DNA from: JBHIBA01 sp046758845
Lineage (GTDB): Bacteria > UBA8248 > JACPRG01 > G963555815
Assembly: GCA_046758845.1 (NCBI GenBank)
Contig: JBHIBA010000007.1
Span: forward strand, 1 to 45,331
Direction: 5' to 3'
DNA length: 45,331 nucleotides
Position numbers and translations under genes: made by a program. This document shows positions 34,308 to 43,193 of the stretch, piece after piece (the stretch's first letter is position 1; every line of letters starts with the position of its first letter). The notes under the pieces were generated by a model, which was given only the letters and a program-made list of their open reading frames with translations, searched no databases and was not told where the DNA came from.

Positions 34308-35561
34308 ATGAACATTCAGAAAAACATCCTCAGCAACGGCATCCGTCTGGTCACGCAAGAGCGAACCAACACCGAAGCGGTGGCTTTTCACATCTACTTC
34401 GGTTGTGGTGGAAGACACGAGCCCGACGGAGTCGTCGGCGTCTCCCATGCCCTGGAACACATGATGTTCAAGGGCACGCCGACGCGAAATCACCTCCAGA
34501 TCGCCCAGGAGATGGAAGGGGTCGGGGCGACCATCAACGCCAACACCGGCGCCGAGCGTACGTGCTACTTGTTCGTCGCGCCGGCGGAGGTTGTCCCGAA
34601 GGTGTTGCCCGTTTACGCCGATGCCGTGAACAGCAGCCTCCTGGACCCCCAGGAGTGGGAGAAGGAGCGCCAGGTCATCCTGGAAGAGCTCAAGATGTAC
34701 GAGGACATGCCCCGGTTCGTCGTCAGCGACCGTTTGGAGACGACCATGTTCAACCTTCAGGTCGGGGTCATCGGAAACCGGGAAACCATCAATGCCATCC
34801 AGACCGAGGACATGCGCCGGCTCATGGAGGAGTGGTATCGCCCTTCAAACGCGGTCATCTCCGTAGCCGGCCGTCTGGATCACGACGCAATCCGTAGCCT
34901 GGCCGACGAACACTTCGGCTCGCGCCCGGGGGACGGCCGATCCCGCCAATGGCCCGTTCTGCCCACGAAAAGCAAGAAAAGACTCTGCGGCGTTGTCCGG
35001 CAGACGGATCAGGTCAATCTGGCCGTCGGCTTTCGGGCTTACGGAATGAACCATCCGGATCTGCCCGCCCTGCGCCTGCTGAACGACATCCTGGGGGGGA
35101 AGATGTCGAGCCGCCTGTTCGAGGAAGTCCGCGAGAAACGCGGCCTGGCGTATAGCATCCACTCCCGGGCCTTTCGGTTCACCGATACAGGATACCTGGA
35201 GCTCAAGGCAGGCGTCGCCCTGGACAAGGCGTTGGAGGCGGCTCGGGTCATCCTGGGTGAGACTGTTCGCTTCCGCGACGAGTTGGTGACCGACGAGGAG
35301 CTTGAATCCGCTAAGAAGCACCTGAGGGGAGTTCTGCTCGTACATGAGGAGTCGGGCGAGTTCGCCGAGCGAAACGGAGAGAGCTGGCTCCTGGAGGGCG
35401 AGCTGAGGACGATCGAACAAGAGCTTGAGGCCCTCGACAAGATTGGCCGGGAAGAGATCCAGCAGACGGCGAAAGACATCTTCCGGGTCGAGAACCTGAC
35501 GGCCGCCTTCGTGGCCGAAAGAGACCTGAGCGACGAGCTGGACCCCGTTCTCTCCATTTGA
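34308..35561 (+). CDS. M16 family zinc peptidase (processing-peptidase-like)
   Basis: 417 residues. The inverted zinc motif HALEH at residues 47-51 sits in GVSHALEHMMFKGTPTR, and GATINANTGAERTCYLFVAP and LLNDILGGKMSSRLFEEVRE (the C-terminal domain motif with EKRGLAYSI after it) place it in the single-chain bacterial M16B group of about 420 residues. It degrades or processes peptides; the location is unclear because no signal peptide is present. The start at ATG 34308 leaves GGGAAG about ten bases upstream. Neighbours give no clue to substrate. Confidence 0.92.
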   Translation: MNIQKNILSNGIRLVTQERTNTEAVAFHIYFGCGGRHEPDGVVGVSHALEHMMFKGTPTRNHLQIAQEMEGVGATINANTGAERTCYLFVAPAEVVPKVLPVYADAVNSSLLDPQEWEKERQVILEELKMYEDMPRFVVSDRLETTMFNLQVGVIGNRETINAIQTEDMRRLMEEWYRPSNAVISVAGRLDHDAIRSLADEHFGSRPGDGRSRQWPVLPTKSKKRLCGVVRQTDQVNLAVGFRAYGMNHPDLPALRLLNDILGGKMSSRLFEEVREKRGLAYSIHSRAFRFTDTGYLELKAGVALDKALEAARVILGETVRFRDELVTDEELESAKKHLRGVLLVHEESGEFAERNGESWLLEGELRTIEQELEALDKIGREEIQQTAKDIFRVENLTAAFVAERDLSDELDPVLSI

Positions 35562-36002
35562 CGGCAATTGAAATGGCCGGCTATTGAGGGCTGTACAAAG
35601 AATGTCCTAAACGCAACGCATCAGGTGAGGGAGTGCAACGGATCTTTCGGGCGGGTACGGAGCCCCGCCCCTACACGCGATCCAGCAATTGTCATGTAGG
35701 GGCCGGGCGAGAGTCGGTGACTCCTGTACCGGCCCGTGGCACCCGGTTAGGCCATTACTAATGCAGCAATCAATAATTGAATTTTCCGAGTGGGGGGAAT
35801 CAGTAATACCGGCGTTTATTTCGCTTGGCCGGACGTTCCGTGGAACGCTTAGAGAAGGTCGCAAGTGTCGGAAGGCCGGGGGCAAGAGTCTCCGACACAC
35901 GTCGAAAATGGATGAAGATTCGGGGGTTGAAGGTCTACGTAAGTAGGGGGACGTCAGAGTATTGTAAGAACCCGAACCGGAGTTTGCGGACAACTCTTGG
36001 AA
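35562..36002. other. Intergenic region containing a palindromic element
   Basis: About 440 bases without a gene between the convergently read M16 and SGNH genes. The element at 35648-35736 is listed separately; the rest shows no structure I can support. Confidence 0.45.
35648..35736. repeat. Palindromic REP/MITE-like element
   Basis: GCCCCTACA at 35667-35675 and TGTAGGGGC at 35695-35703 are a perfect 9-bp inverted repeat. Outside them CGGGCGGGTAC (35648-35658) pairs with GTACCGGCCCG (35726-35736) with one mismatch; the stem between is imperfect. The G+C-rich arms around CCCCTACA resemble dispersed palindromes seen in many environmental genomes. It may be a REP-type or miniature mobile element; a second copy was not found in this window. 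Confidence 0.6.
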
Positions 36003-37052
36003 TCAGTCAAGATTTTCGATGAGCGTTGGGACGATTAATTGAGCGATCCTCTCGTTGCCTTGAGGGGTAAGATGCATCCCGTCTAAGGAAAGCGTGCGGT
36101 CCCGGCGATCCAGGCTTCGCCCTAGATCGAGGTACCGAAACCTCGGATTGCCTCCAAATCGCTCACTCAGCATCCTCACGACGTTTTGCTGCTGCTTGAT
36201 GTGACCTTCAGAGAGGTAGGGCTGTGTAACGAACACGACCTTTTTTCCTTGGGCCAGCGCATAGTTAATCGCCGCCTGAGTCGATTCACAGTATAGTTTC
36301 CAGCGTTCCTCACATCCGGAACCTTGTGACTCTGTTTGAATTCTTCTTATTTTTTCTTCAACAGTCTCCGGATCGATCAACGCGCCCAACTGCCGCTCTA
36401 ACTTACTGCTGATTTCTAAACCAGTCTCCAGCGCGATGGCCATTGACTTCTCTAACAGGTTCGGAGCGAAGGTGGTCTTTCTCTCTTTATAACCCGCCTC
36501 CAGACTTCCATAGCGGAGGATCAAGGCCTTCTCGCGCAATATCAACGGAAGAATTGGAAGATAACCCGTCAGCCTAAAGGCGAGAGACTTGTGTCTCCAC
36601 ACTTCTATATTGTGAATTCCGAGGTCGTTGTATCCCGAATATAGTATCACTACGTCGTAATCAAGATACTCGTAGTCATGTAGCGTAAAAGTGAACGAGT
36701 ACGCCCCCTCGTTGTTGTATGCGAGATTCACGACCGTAATCGGGCCGCGTTCTGCTTTGTGCGGGAGATCGTTCAGCTTTCGTTCTAAATAGGCGGGAAA
36801 CGATTCTTCCCACCTGACGCCGTACCCGAGAGCGGTGCTCCCCCCCAGCACCGCAACCCGCCGCTCGCCGACCTGTTTGGCCTTCAGGATTGGTCCCCGG
36901 TATCCCCAGATGTTAAGCCCCAGCGACCTTTCGTATCTCTTGTGAAGGTAAATGTCTATACCGACAATTACGCCCCCGAAGAGTGTGGTCGAAAGAATTA
37001 TTGCAATCAATGCGAAGGCAAGGAACTTTCTCTTACCCGTGGCGAAACTCAT
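36003..37052 (-). CDS. SGNH/GDSL hydrolase, membrane-anchored
   Basis: 349 residues with one N-terminal helix (FLAFALIAIILSTTLFGGVI). AVLGGSTALGYGV carries the nucleophilic serine (block I), VNLAYNN the glycine/asparagine of block II, LYSGYNDL the block III asparagine, and LDGMHLTPQGNERIA the Asp-x-x-His pair. The family removes acyl or acetyl groups from lipids, glycans or peptidoglycan; here it should act in the periplasm. The gene is distinctly more A+T rich than its neighbours, hinting at separate origin. Confidence 0.85.
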   Translation of the reverse strand: MSFATGKRKFLAFALIAIILSTTLFGGVIVGIDIYLHKRYERSLGLNIWGYRGPILKAKQVGERRVAVLGGSTALGYGVRWEESFPAYLERKLNDLPHKAERGPITVVNLAYNNEGAYSFTFTLHDYEYLDYDVVILYSGYNDLGIHNIEVWRHKSLAFRLTGYLPILPLILREKALILRYGSLEAGYKERKTTFAPNLLEKSMAIALETGLEISSKLERQLGALIDPETVEEKIRRIQTESQGSGCEERWKLYCESTQAAINYALAQGKKVVFVTQPYLSEGHIKQQQNVVRMLSERFGGNPRFRYLDLGRSLDRRDRTLSLDGMHLTPQGNERIAQLIVPTLIENLD

Positions 37053-37157
37053 CTACCCATCTCTTAGCAAGTATGGACTCGGGCAGGTGCTGGGCAATGT
37101 TTGTCGGCTTTCATAAGACCTAAAACCGGAGAGAAAGTTCTGAGGAGCCCTTTTTGA

Positions 37158-37186
37158 ACCTTACCGCGCGTGCATAAGTCTGTCAA
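37158..37186 (-). promoter_or_regulatory. Promoter upstream of the SGNH hydrolase gene
   Basis: On the minus strand TTGACA (37186-37181) and TAAGGT (37163-37158) are 17 bases apart. The -35 is perfect, the -10 weak (3 of 6). It would give a leader of about 100 bases. Confidence 0.5.
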
Positions 37187-37727
37187 GGAGACCTATGTCC
37201 TCGGAAAAGGCTGCCGACGCATGCTGACTCGAGCTTTTGTGATCAGTTGCGGTCGGACTGGACCCCTCTGGGGAGACGGGAAGCCAAGCAGGACATGTCC
37301 AATGGGAAGCGGTTCCATTTTGGGATCTCCCGCCCGAGAGATGCGCGCCTTGGGACCCGATTTGTCTCCTTCGCGCGATGGTGGCTTGGGCGCGGGGCAG
37401 CTCTCACTCCAGGATGGGAGGGACGGTTCCACGGCCGCCCCCCGCTCGCCCCGGACGGGGCCCATCTTGCTTTGTTGTTGCAGGTTGGCTAGATTGCGCT
37501 TGGTGACCTCGTCTGGATGAGGAGACGGGATGACGAGCCGTTGCGTCGGGGCGAGGCTGCGTGAGCGGGCATCGGTTGATGGAGAGCGCAACGGCCTTCC
37601 GGTCGACGGGCAGGTTACACCGACAAGCGGGACGGCTGCACGTCATACGGGTTTCCCTATGGTTCGCGTTGAAGGGCGGAACAGTGTATTTTGTTCCTCA
37701 GCCAACAGTGAGTTTTCGGGCCGGGTG

Positions 37728-37733
37728 TATAAT
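37728..37733 (+). promoter_or_regulatory. Candidate -10 for the second TPR gene
   Basis: A perfect TATAAT stands 48 bases before GTG 37781. No good -35 is present at 16-18 bases upstream, so activation by another factor or an extended -10 (TG two bases before) may apply. Confidence 0.45.
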
Positions 37734-37780
37734 GGGCCGCAGAAACTGACGTCAAACCAAAGCGGGAGGAAGAACGGACT

Positions 37781-39208
37781 GTGGCTTGGTTTCCGGGTAA
37801 GGTTTTGATGAGGAACAAGAAGGGATTCCGGGCCGGACCCTGGAAGTTCATGGGGTTCGGGGCGCTGGGGTTGAGCCTCTTTGGATGGTTCGCCCTCGGG
37901 TTGGTCACCCCCGTGACGGCTGAGCAAGGGCCGGGGTGCCCGAAGGGGGCGGAGAAATTTCTGTACGCGGCGGAGGCTGCCGTGGAGCCTGTGGTCCGGG
38001 AAAACCTCATTCGAAAGGCGATCCAGGTCTGCCCGAATGAGACCAAAGCCTACTATCTGCTCGGCCGCCACTATCAGGCGCTCCACATGAGGAGCCGGGC
38101 TCTCGGCGCCTACCGCAACGCCCTCACGCGACTCCCCTTCGCGGCTGACATCCTCCGGGAGATCGGGAAGTTGAACCCGCGAAATCCCAAGGACGCCGTG
38201 TGGAACGTCGTCGGCCTCCTGATTCCGCCGGGCGACAGAGGAGCGAGCCAACCACCCGAAGAGATGTCCCTGGAAGGGCTCATGAGGAAGGTGCCGATTG
38301 ACCCGGAGGCGCGTCTCGCTTTGGCCAAGGAATTGACGAGCATCGGCACGGAGAGGATGCGAAGCAACCAGCCCGGGGGGCCGCGCATGTTCATGCGGGC
38401 CCTCGAGCTGGTTCCTTCCTATGAGCGAGCGCGCACGATCCTGGTTCAACATTTCTTGGAGCTGGGAGAGTATCACTTTCGGGGAGAGTGGTTCGACAAG
38501 GCGGTGACGCAGTACCAGAAGGCCTTGGTCTACGCTCCCGACGATCCGCGCCTGCACCTTCGTGTCGCCGAGGCGTACAGCCGGCTGAAGGGTCACGAAA
38601 AGGACGCGCTCAGACAATTCCGCAAGGCTGATACGCTTTTCGCCCAACGGGCGATACCTATGGCGGAGGAGGAGCGGGCGTCGTTGCGCGAGCGGATTCA
38701 GTGGGGGCTGGATAAGTTCGACGAAAATCGGCCCGCTTACCGGAACGCCCGCAGCGCCGAGGCCCAGGAAAGGGGAAAAGCGTTCTTGGACAAGGCGGAT
38801 TACCTGAAGGCGGCGGTGGCGTTTAAGGAAGCCGTCGGGTGGACGCCCGGCGACGCGCTGCTGCATTTCGATTTGGCGATCGCCTTGAAGCAACTGGCGG
38901 ACCCTCGCTACCGGCCGGAGGCGATCCAGCATTTCGAACGCGCCCTGGCCCTGTTCCAAACGAACCCGCCCCCTCAGATGGCCAAACTGTCAATGCGGTT
39001 TCAGCAGCGCATCCGGATGGAGCTCGACCACCTCACGGGCCGGAGCAACTCCCTGTACTACGTGATGCAGCAGGTGGCCATCGGGGTCCAGGAGAGGGCC
39101 ATGGAGCTCTCCCTGTTCATCCTGGTGTTTGCGGGGATCGTGGCCTATCTATTGCGAGCGGGACTTGGCCTCAGCAGCGCCGAGCCCGGGGGAAGCTATC
39201 CCATCTGA
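37781..39208 (+). CDS. Secreted, membrane-anchored TPR protein (paralogue of the 11.5-kb protein)
   Basis: 475 residues from GTG 37781 with GGGAGG about ten bases upstream. An N-terminal signal or anchor helix (GFGALGLSLFGWFALGLV) ends near TAEQ. TPR repeats follow (GEYHFRGEWFDKAVTQYQKA; LKAAVAFKEAVGWTPGDALL), and a C-terminal helix (LSLFILVFAGIVAYLL) precedes a short tail. Order, spacing and many residues match the TPR protein at 11499-12953: GEYHFRGEWF against GDYHFRGEQY, ENRPAYRNA against RRNPVYRKR, VGWTPGDALLH against LQWTPNDPRIH. It heads the second envelope cluster. Confidence 0.75.
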   Translation: MAWFPGKVLMRNKKGFRAGPWKFMGFGALGLSLFGWFALGLVTPVTAEQGPGCPKGAEKFLYAAEAAVEPVVRENLIRKAIQVCPNETKAYYLLGRHYQALHMRSRALGAYRNALTRLPFAADILREIGKLNPRNPKDAVWNVVGLLIPPGDRGASQPPEEMSLEGLMRKVPIDPEARLALAKELTSIGTERMRSNQPGGPRMFMRALELVPSYERARTILVQHFLELGEYHFRGEWFDKAVTQYQKALVYAPDDPRLHLRVAEAYSRLKGHEKDALRQFRKADTLFAQRAIPMAEEERASLRERIQWGLDKFDENRPAYRNARSAEAQERGKAFLDKADYLKAAVAFKEAVGWTPGDALLHFDLAIALKQLADPRYRPEAIQHFERALALFQTNPPPQMAKLSMRFQQRIRMELDHLTGRSNSLYYVMQQVAIGVQERAMELSLFILVFAGIVAYLLRAGLGLSSAEPGGSYPI

Positions 39209-39497
39209 GAGCCCAACATTCCACATTCCGGACCCCCCCCATGGACCGAATTGATCTCCCTTCGCATTTTCCCCCCGGTCGGAATTGAGGCCCGCTCCAG
39301 CCAGTCCAGTACGATAGAAGGCTTGTCCTCGTGAGTTCCGGGGGACTTGTGACCCAAAACGAGATTGCGCGAGCGGGCGTCGGGCCGATCCCTTGCGCTA
39401 TTGCGAGGCCAAGTCGCGTTCGTGGGCAGAGCCCCGAATTGGGGCTTCAAGGGTAGTCGGTCGCAAGCGCTTGAAGGGAAGGGAGGGGCACCGCAGG

Positions 39498-40238
39498 ATG
39501 AAGTGGAATGACGGGCGGGGTCGAATTGGCGGCGTCCTCCATGTCTTTGACTGCGCTGCTCTCTTGGCCGCCGCCTTCCTTGGACTTTATTTCTGGTTGT
39601 TGGATCCGCGTCTGATTCCTCCGCCGCGCGGGATGGCGGCTACTCCTGTCCGGACCACCAAGCGCCCGGTCGGTGTCATGCACCGTCCGCGACCAGTCAT
39701 CATCCGCGACCTTCCGGTTGTCTTTCGCAATTTGGAGCCCGGTGAGGTGCGCCTCATTCAAGGCGGAGATCGGGACACCACTCACCCGCAAACAGTGGCT
39801 CACATTGTGGGAGTCGTTTCCGTTGACCCAGAGGTCCGCATTGTGAACCTTGCCCCTACCCGGCTACGGGCTGAAATCCCGGAGGGGAAGAAGCGGGTCC
39901 GTGTTCGGATGAGGCTGGAAGGGCAATTGATTATTGACGGCTTTCTCTACAAGGGCCGCCTGCTGACCCCAGGCAGGCTCTATCGCTTCACGACGCCCGA
40001 GTATACCCAGTGGTGGGAACTTCTGGACGCAAACAAACCTTGGTCTTCGTCAAACGAGCCGTCCCCCAGAGACGCGCATGCGATGTCATGGCATATCCGG
40101 TCGCCGGGAATCCGAACATTTGTGTCCGGCGTTCTTTTCCAGAAGGCTTTTGGCCCTGAGGACCGCCGGCGCTGGGATTGTGGGCTGAATGTGCGGCTTA
40201 ACGGCCCTGAATCTGAGGCGCCCTGTTCCACCCGATAG
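39498..40238 (+). CDS. DUF4330-like membrane-anchored protein
   Basis: 246 residues from ATG 39498 (GGGAGGGGC upstream). The start WNDGRGRIGGVLHVFDCAAL then a hydrophobic helix is the layout of DUF4330 proteins, whose first residues read like D-x-x-GR-x-FG-x-x-N-x-x-D. The remainder is a periplasmic domain that looks beta-rich (VFRNLEPGEVRLIQGGDRD, IVNLAPTRLRAEIPEGKKRV). No catalytic residues are evident. Its last 41 bases overlap the convergent gene at 40198. Confidence 0.6.
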   Translation: MKWNDGRGRIGGVLHVFDCAALLAAAFLGLYFWLLDPRLIPPPRGMAATPVRTTKRPVGVMHRPRPVIIRDLPVVFRNLEPGEVRLIQGGDRDTTHPQTVAHIVGVVSVDPEVRIVNLAPTRLRAEIPEGKKRVRVRMRLEGQLIIDGFLYKGRLLTPGRLYRFTTPEYTQWWELLDANKPWSSSNEPSPRDAHAMSWHIRSPGIRTFVSGVLFQKAFGPEDRRRWDCGLNVRLNGPESEAPCSTR

Positions 40239-40617
40239 TCCCGCAGCCGACCTGCCGGACGTCTTCGGGGTGAAGCCGGACCTCCCAGCACAGGTTTTCC
40301 CACCGGTCGAATCGCCAGATCCGGTCCAAGACCATGTTTTGCTTGACGTGGTAGAGGCTGGGGGCCATCCTTCGGGCGATCCAGTCATAAGAGCGGGCGT
40401 CGGTGTTCAAAGCGTTCTCGGTCAGGTTAGTGGCTTGCCGCTCCTGAACCAGCGCGATGGCCTCTTGGGCTTCCTTGCGGCGTTTAAGATCGGCCGCCCA
40501 CTGATAACCCGTCGCCAGAAATAAGAGCAGGGCAACGGCACCAATGGCGAGGAGCAGAGGGGGGGGCGTGCGCTTTCCTTCGGCGGGAGGATCTGAAGCG
40601 ACGGGTGGACGGCTCAC
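40198..40617 (-). CDS. Small single-pass membrane protein, unknown
   Basis: 139 residues from GTG 40617. A proline-rich N-terminus leads into one helix (LLLAIGAVALLLFLATGY, about residues 20-38), a coiled-coil-like basic stretch (ADLKRRKEAQEAIALVQERQ) and a C-terminal domain with several tryptophans. It begins four bases after the glycosyltransferase stop, so the two are one transcript. No family recognised. Confidence 0.6.
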   Translation of the reverse strand: MSRPPVASDPPAEGKRTPPPLLLAIGAVALLLFLATGYQWAADLKRRKEAQEAIALVQERQATNLTENALNTDARSYDWIARRMAPSLYHVKQNMVLDRIWRFDRWENLCWEVRLHPEDVRQVGCGTIGWNRAPQIQGR

Positions 40618-40621
40618 GGGT

Positions 40622-41380
40622 TCAGAACCTGTGGTTTCGCAGCAGGATGGCCCAAAGGTACCAGCGGAAGTAGCTCCGGGCCACCTTGAGCATTTTGAAG
40701 CTCGATTTCCCCGCCGTCCGCCCCTTCCACAAAGTGGGAACTTCCGCGATTCGATATCCCTTGAGAAAGGCCTTCACGCAAATTTCCAGAGAAGATGCGA
40801 ACCCCGCCTCCTCCAGGGGCGTGCTTTGGAGGATTTCGACCCGATACATCTTGAAGGCGTTGCTCACGTCGTGGGTCGGGATGCCGGTGAGCTTTTTCAG
40901 GCTCGCACAAACATTCCGCGAGAAGAATCCCTGTAGGAACGGGCCGCCGAGCCTCTGGCCCCCTGACATGTAGCGGGAAGCGCAAACCAGGTCGTACCCC
41001 TCCTCGAGCTTTGCGTACATCTGCGGGATGGTGTTCGGGTCATCACAAAGGTCGGCCATCATCACCACGGCCACGGGCGTTTCGACCTTCTCGAAACCGG
41101 ATTTCAGGGCGTTGGTGATCCCCCGGGGGCGCGGGCTGTTCACCAATCGGATGTTGGGGCGCTGGCGGGAGACTTTCTCCACGATCTCGGGCGTCCGATC
41201 GTCGGAGCTGTCGTTGACGACAATCACCCGGTGGGGAAGGGTCACCATCTGCTCAAGCGATTCCAGGGTCCTTTCAATGTTCAGCTCTTCGTTCAGGGCT
41301 GGGATGACGATTGTGATTTCCGGTCCTTCGCTCAAATCCGGCGCTCCGTGCGAACAGACCCCGAAACCGGCCGAGCCCAT
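40622..41380 (-). CDS. Family-2 glycosyltransferase (polyprenol-phosphate mannosyl/glucosyltransferase-like)
   Basis: 252 residues. ITIVIPALNEELNIERTLES and VIVVNDSSDDRT open the GT-A fold; VVMMADLCDDPNTIPQMYAK replaces the usual DxD by ADLCDD, and SNAFKMYRVEIL and GKSSFKMLKVARSYFRWYLW complete a DPM1-like layout. It probably charges a lipid carrier with a sugar. It differs from the GT2 at 13070 but plays the same positional part near a TPR paralogue. Start uncertain; an in-frame TTG about 15 codons in is possible. Confidence 0.85.
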   Translation of the reverse strand: MGSAGFGVCSHGAPDLSEGPEITIVIPALNEELNIERTLESLEQMVTLPHRVIVVNDSSDDRTPEIVEKVSRQRPNIRLVNSPRPRGITNALKSGFEKVETPVAVVMMADLCDDPNTIPQMYAKLEEGYDLVCASRYMSGGQRLGGPFLQGFFSRNVCASLKKLTGIPTHDVSNAFKMYRVEILQSTPLEEAGFASSLEICVKAFLKGYRIAEVPTLWKGRTAGKSSFKMLKVARSYFRWYLWAILLRNHRF

Positions 41381-41504
41381 AGGCCGAGAACCGACTGCAA
41401 TTCAATACGGATGAAGCGGGTAAGGGCGAAAGAACACCCTCTGCGGAGCGGTTCCCGCCTGCTGCGGACCCTGTGGAGCGGCGTGCGTCGGTGACCCTGG
41501 GGGC

Positions 41505-42107
41505 TCAGAACCTGTGGCGCCTCCTTCTCAGAAGGTCCCTCTCATTGAAGTCAAGGGGAAAGATCTCCAGAAAGATGGTTCCGATAAGTGGCGAGTAATC
41601 TCTCTCTTTTGGCAGAGTGACAGGAGGGGCGTTGTAGGCTCGTTCGTCGAACTGGAACTGGTGAACCTTGGCAGGGCTGAGCGTTCCGGATTCGTCTCGG
41701 AGCCAGAGGCGGAACTCCAGCGGAAGAAGCTCGAAATCGCGCGACTGGATAAAGCCCACGGAGGCGAGGGTGTTGACCTTAATGCGGCCGCTCATCTGCT
41801 TCCGGGAACCCTCCGGAAGCGTGAAGAAGCCCGTTTCGATACTCCCACGTCCGGCGGCCCAGACCTGGAAGACGACCTCTTTTAAGTTGGAGGTGCCGGC
41901 TTCACCGCTGACGTACAGGAGAACTGGATTCCCGACGGCTGCCCTGGCCAGGCCGCGCATCTCATGGAGGACAGGGGGCTTATAGCTTGTTTCTCGAACA
42001 CCGCGGCTTTGGACCGGTTCAATTCTTGGCGAGCTCCCTTGGCAACCGAACATCGACAGCAAAGCGGCGCCCATTCCAAGGGCGAGAATGAACCTCTTCA
42101 CGGACAT
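41505..42107 (-). CDS. Lipoprotein of unknown function, related to the 42285 protein
   Basis: 200 residues from ATG 42107; AGAGGAG lies close before it, and a GTG at 42119 is an alternative. The lipobox LSMFGC has the acylated cysteine at residue 22. The body appears beta-rich: VVFQVWAAGRGSIETGFFTL, PLEFRLWLRDESGTLSPAKV. Its pattern (LKEVVFQVW...SVGF...LEFRLWLRDESG) aligns loosely with the secreted protein at 42285. No family name known to me. Divergent from that gene, with about 180 bases between. Confidence 0.6.
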   Translation of the reverse strand: MSVKRFILALGMGAALLSMFGCQGSSPRIEPVQSRGVRETSYKPPVLHEMRGLARAAVGNPVLLYVSGEAGTSNLKEVVFQVWAAGRGSIETGFFTLPEGSRKQMSGRIKVNTLASVGFIQSRDFELLPLEFRLWLRDESGTLSPAKVHQFQFDERAYNAPPVTLPKERDYSPLIGTIFLEIFPLDFNERDLLRRRRHRF

Positions 42108-42227
42108 GACTCCTCTCACAACGCTGTTCTTTTTTAGGACATGGCGACCGGGAATGCAAAACCAAAACGTTTTTCTTTGCCGGCCGGGCGGCTTCGCCGG
42201 CTTGGTGACGGAGTTCGCCGGAGTCGG

Positions 42228-42233
42228 TATAAT
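42228..42233 (+). promoter_or_regulatory. Candidate -10 for the secreted protein gene at 42285
   Basis: A perfect TATAAT 52 bases before ATG 42285. The -35 region is weak. Confidence 0.45.
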
Positions 42234-42284
42234 TTTTTGTACGTCTGAGGAGTCCGCGGACCGATACGAGAAGGCAGGTGCGAT

Positions 42285-42998
42285 ATGATGGGCGAGCGTC
42301 CAAGCAGAGAATTTTGGGGGAGAGGGGTTCCGGGGCGAGCGCTTCTCCTGGTTGCGGCTTCGGTCTTCTCACTGTGCACTGGACTCTTGTTCCCAGCTTT
42401 CGCCCAGCTCCCCGAATTTCTCAAGCCAAAGAATTTGCCCTTGGAGGAGAGGCCCCCGCCTGCTACATGGGATGAAGATTTGAAATCCCGGCAGTTGCAG
42501 GCTCAAGGCCCTTCACCCAGGATCACGTTCGCCCGGGCGGTGAAATTCCTGGAGCCGGGAGAGGTGTGGGACATTTACCTGGTTCTGGAGGACGCGGACG
42601 AAGACTTGAAAAGCCTGGAATGGGAGCTTCGTCAGAAGGGGCCCGGAGGAATTTCGCAGGGAACCATCACCCTTGAGGCGCCCCGGAAAAAGCCAAAGGA
42701 AGACCAAGAAAAGTTCAAGGAAGACCGGATTGGCAAGCTGGCGGGCTATCTTGAGCTGGACACGGGGGGACCGGACGTTCTTCGTCACCCGGGGCGATTC
42801 GACGGCCTCCAGATGAGGCTGACTGTGTACGCGGTCGATAAGAAGGGCCTGCGAAGCCGGGAGCGGGTTTTGTCCCTCACCCTTCGTCTCGGGGCTCCGA
42901 GGTTCCCTCGCCCCGTCCTGCAGGGCGCTTCCTTTCGTCATCGCTTCGGCGCCCTCCAGGCCGTCTTCCCGGACCCTTTGAACGCGAAGGGGAGGTGA
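42285..42998 (+). CDS. Secreted protein, related to the 41505 lipoprotein
   Basis: 237 residues with an N-terminal signal peptide (ALLLVAASVFSLCTGLLF, cleavage near AFA-QLP). A segment rich in charged residues (KKPKEDQEKFKEDRIGKLAG) separates beta-rich stretches: FLEPGEVWDIYLVLEDADED, LQMRLTVYAVDKKGLRSRER. EPGE is shared with the DUF4330-like protein nearby (FRNLEPGEVRL), suggesting a common domain type. Function unknown; periplasmic role inferred from the signal peptide and neighbours. Confidence 0.6.
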   Translation: MMGERPSREFWGRGVPGRALLLVAASVFSLCTGLLFPAFAQLPEFLKPKNLPLEERPPPATWDEDLKSRQLQAQGPSPRITFARAVKFLEPGEVWDIYLVLEDADEDLKSLEWELRQKGPGGISQGTITLEAPRKKPKEDQEKFKEDRIGKLAGYLELDTGGPDVLRHPGRFDGLQMRLTVYAVDKKGLRSRERVLSLTLRLGAPRFPRPVLQGASFRHRFGALQAVFPDPLNAKGR

Positions 42999-43193
42999 AG
43001 GGGCCGGGGGGTTCTCCGGACTGGAATTCGTCATTCGGGGGCCATCCGTCAACCGATCGGCGACTTCGACGGTCTCAGATCGTCTCGGAAAGGGCACAGC
43101 GCCGCAGCGTGGGGGAACGCTGAGTTCGTTCTTTGAGATTTCTCAGTCCATCCGTCAGGGGGATCAAAACCGAGGGGAGAACCCCTATTTCCC

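Larger units (their letters stand above)
37053..37780. other. Divergent intergenic region, about 730 bases
   Basis: Apart from the SGNH promoter at its left and a TATAAT at 37728-37733 upstream of the TPR gene, I see no gene. G+C content changes from low near the SGNH gene to high by 37250, suggesting a junction. Frames here are short and of biased composition. Confidence 0.4.

Noticed and set aside
35607..35993. Minus-strand frame over the palindromic element
   Set aside because: Overlaps a structured repeat, has no ribosome site and no likeness to a protein family.
37193..37591. Minus-strand frame in the spacer before the second TPR gene
   Set aside because: Composition is Pro/Ser/Arg-biased and no start signal is seen; similar DAR-S motifs at 39.4 kb and 40.5 kb seemed repeated but are too short to support a repeat family.
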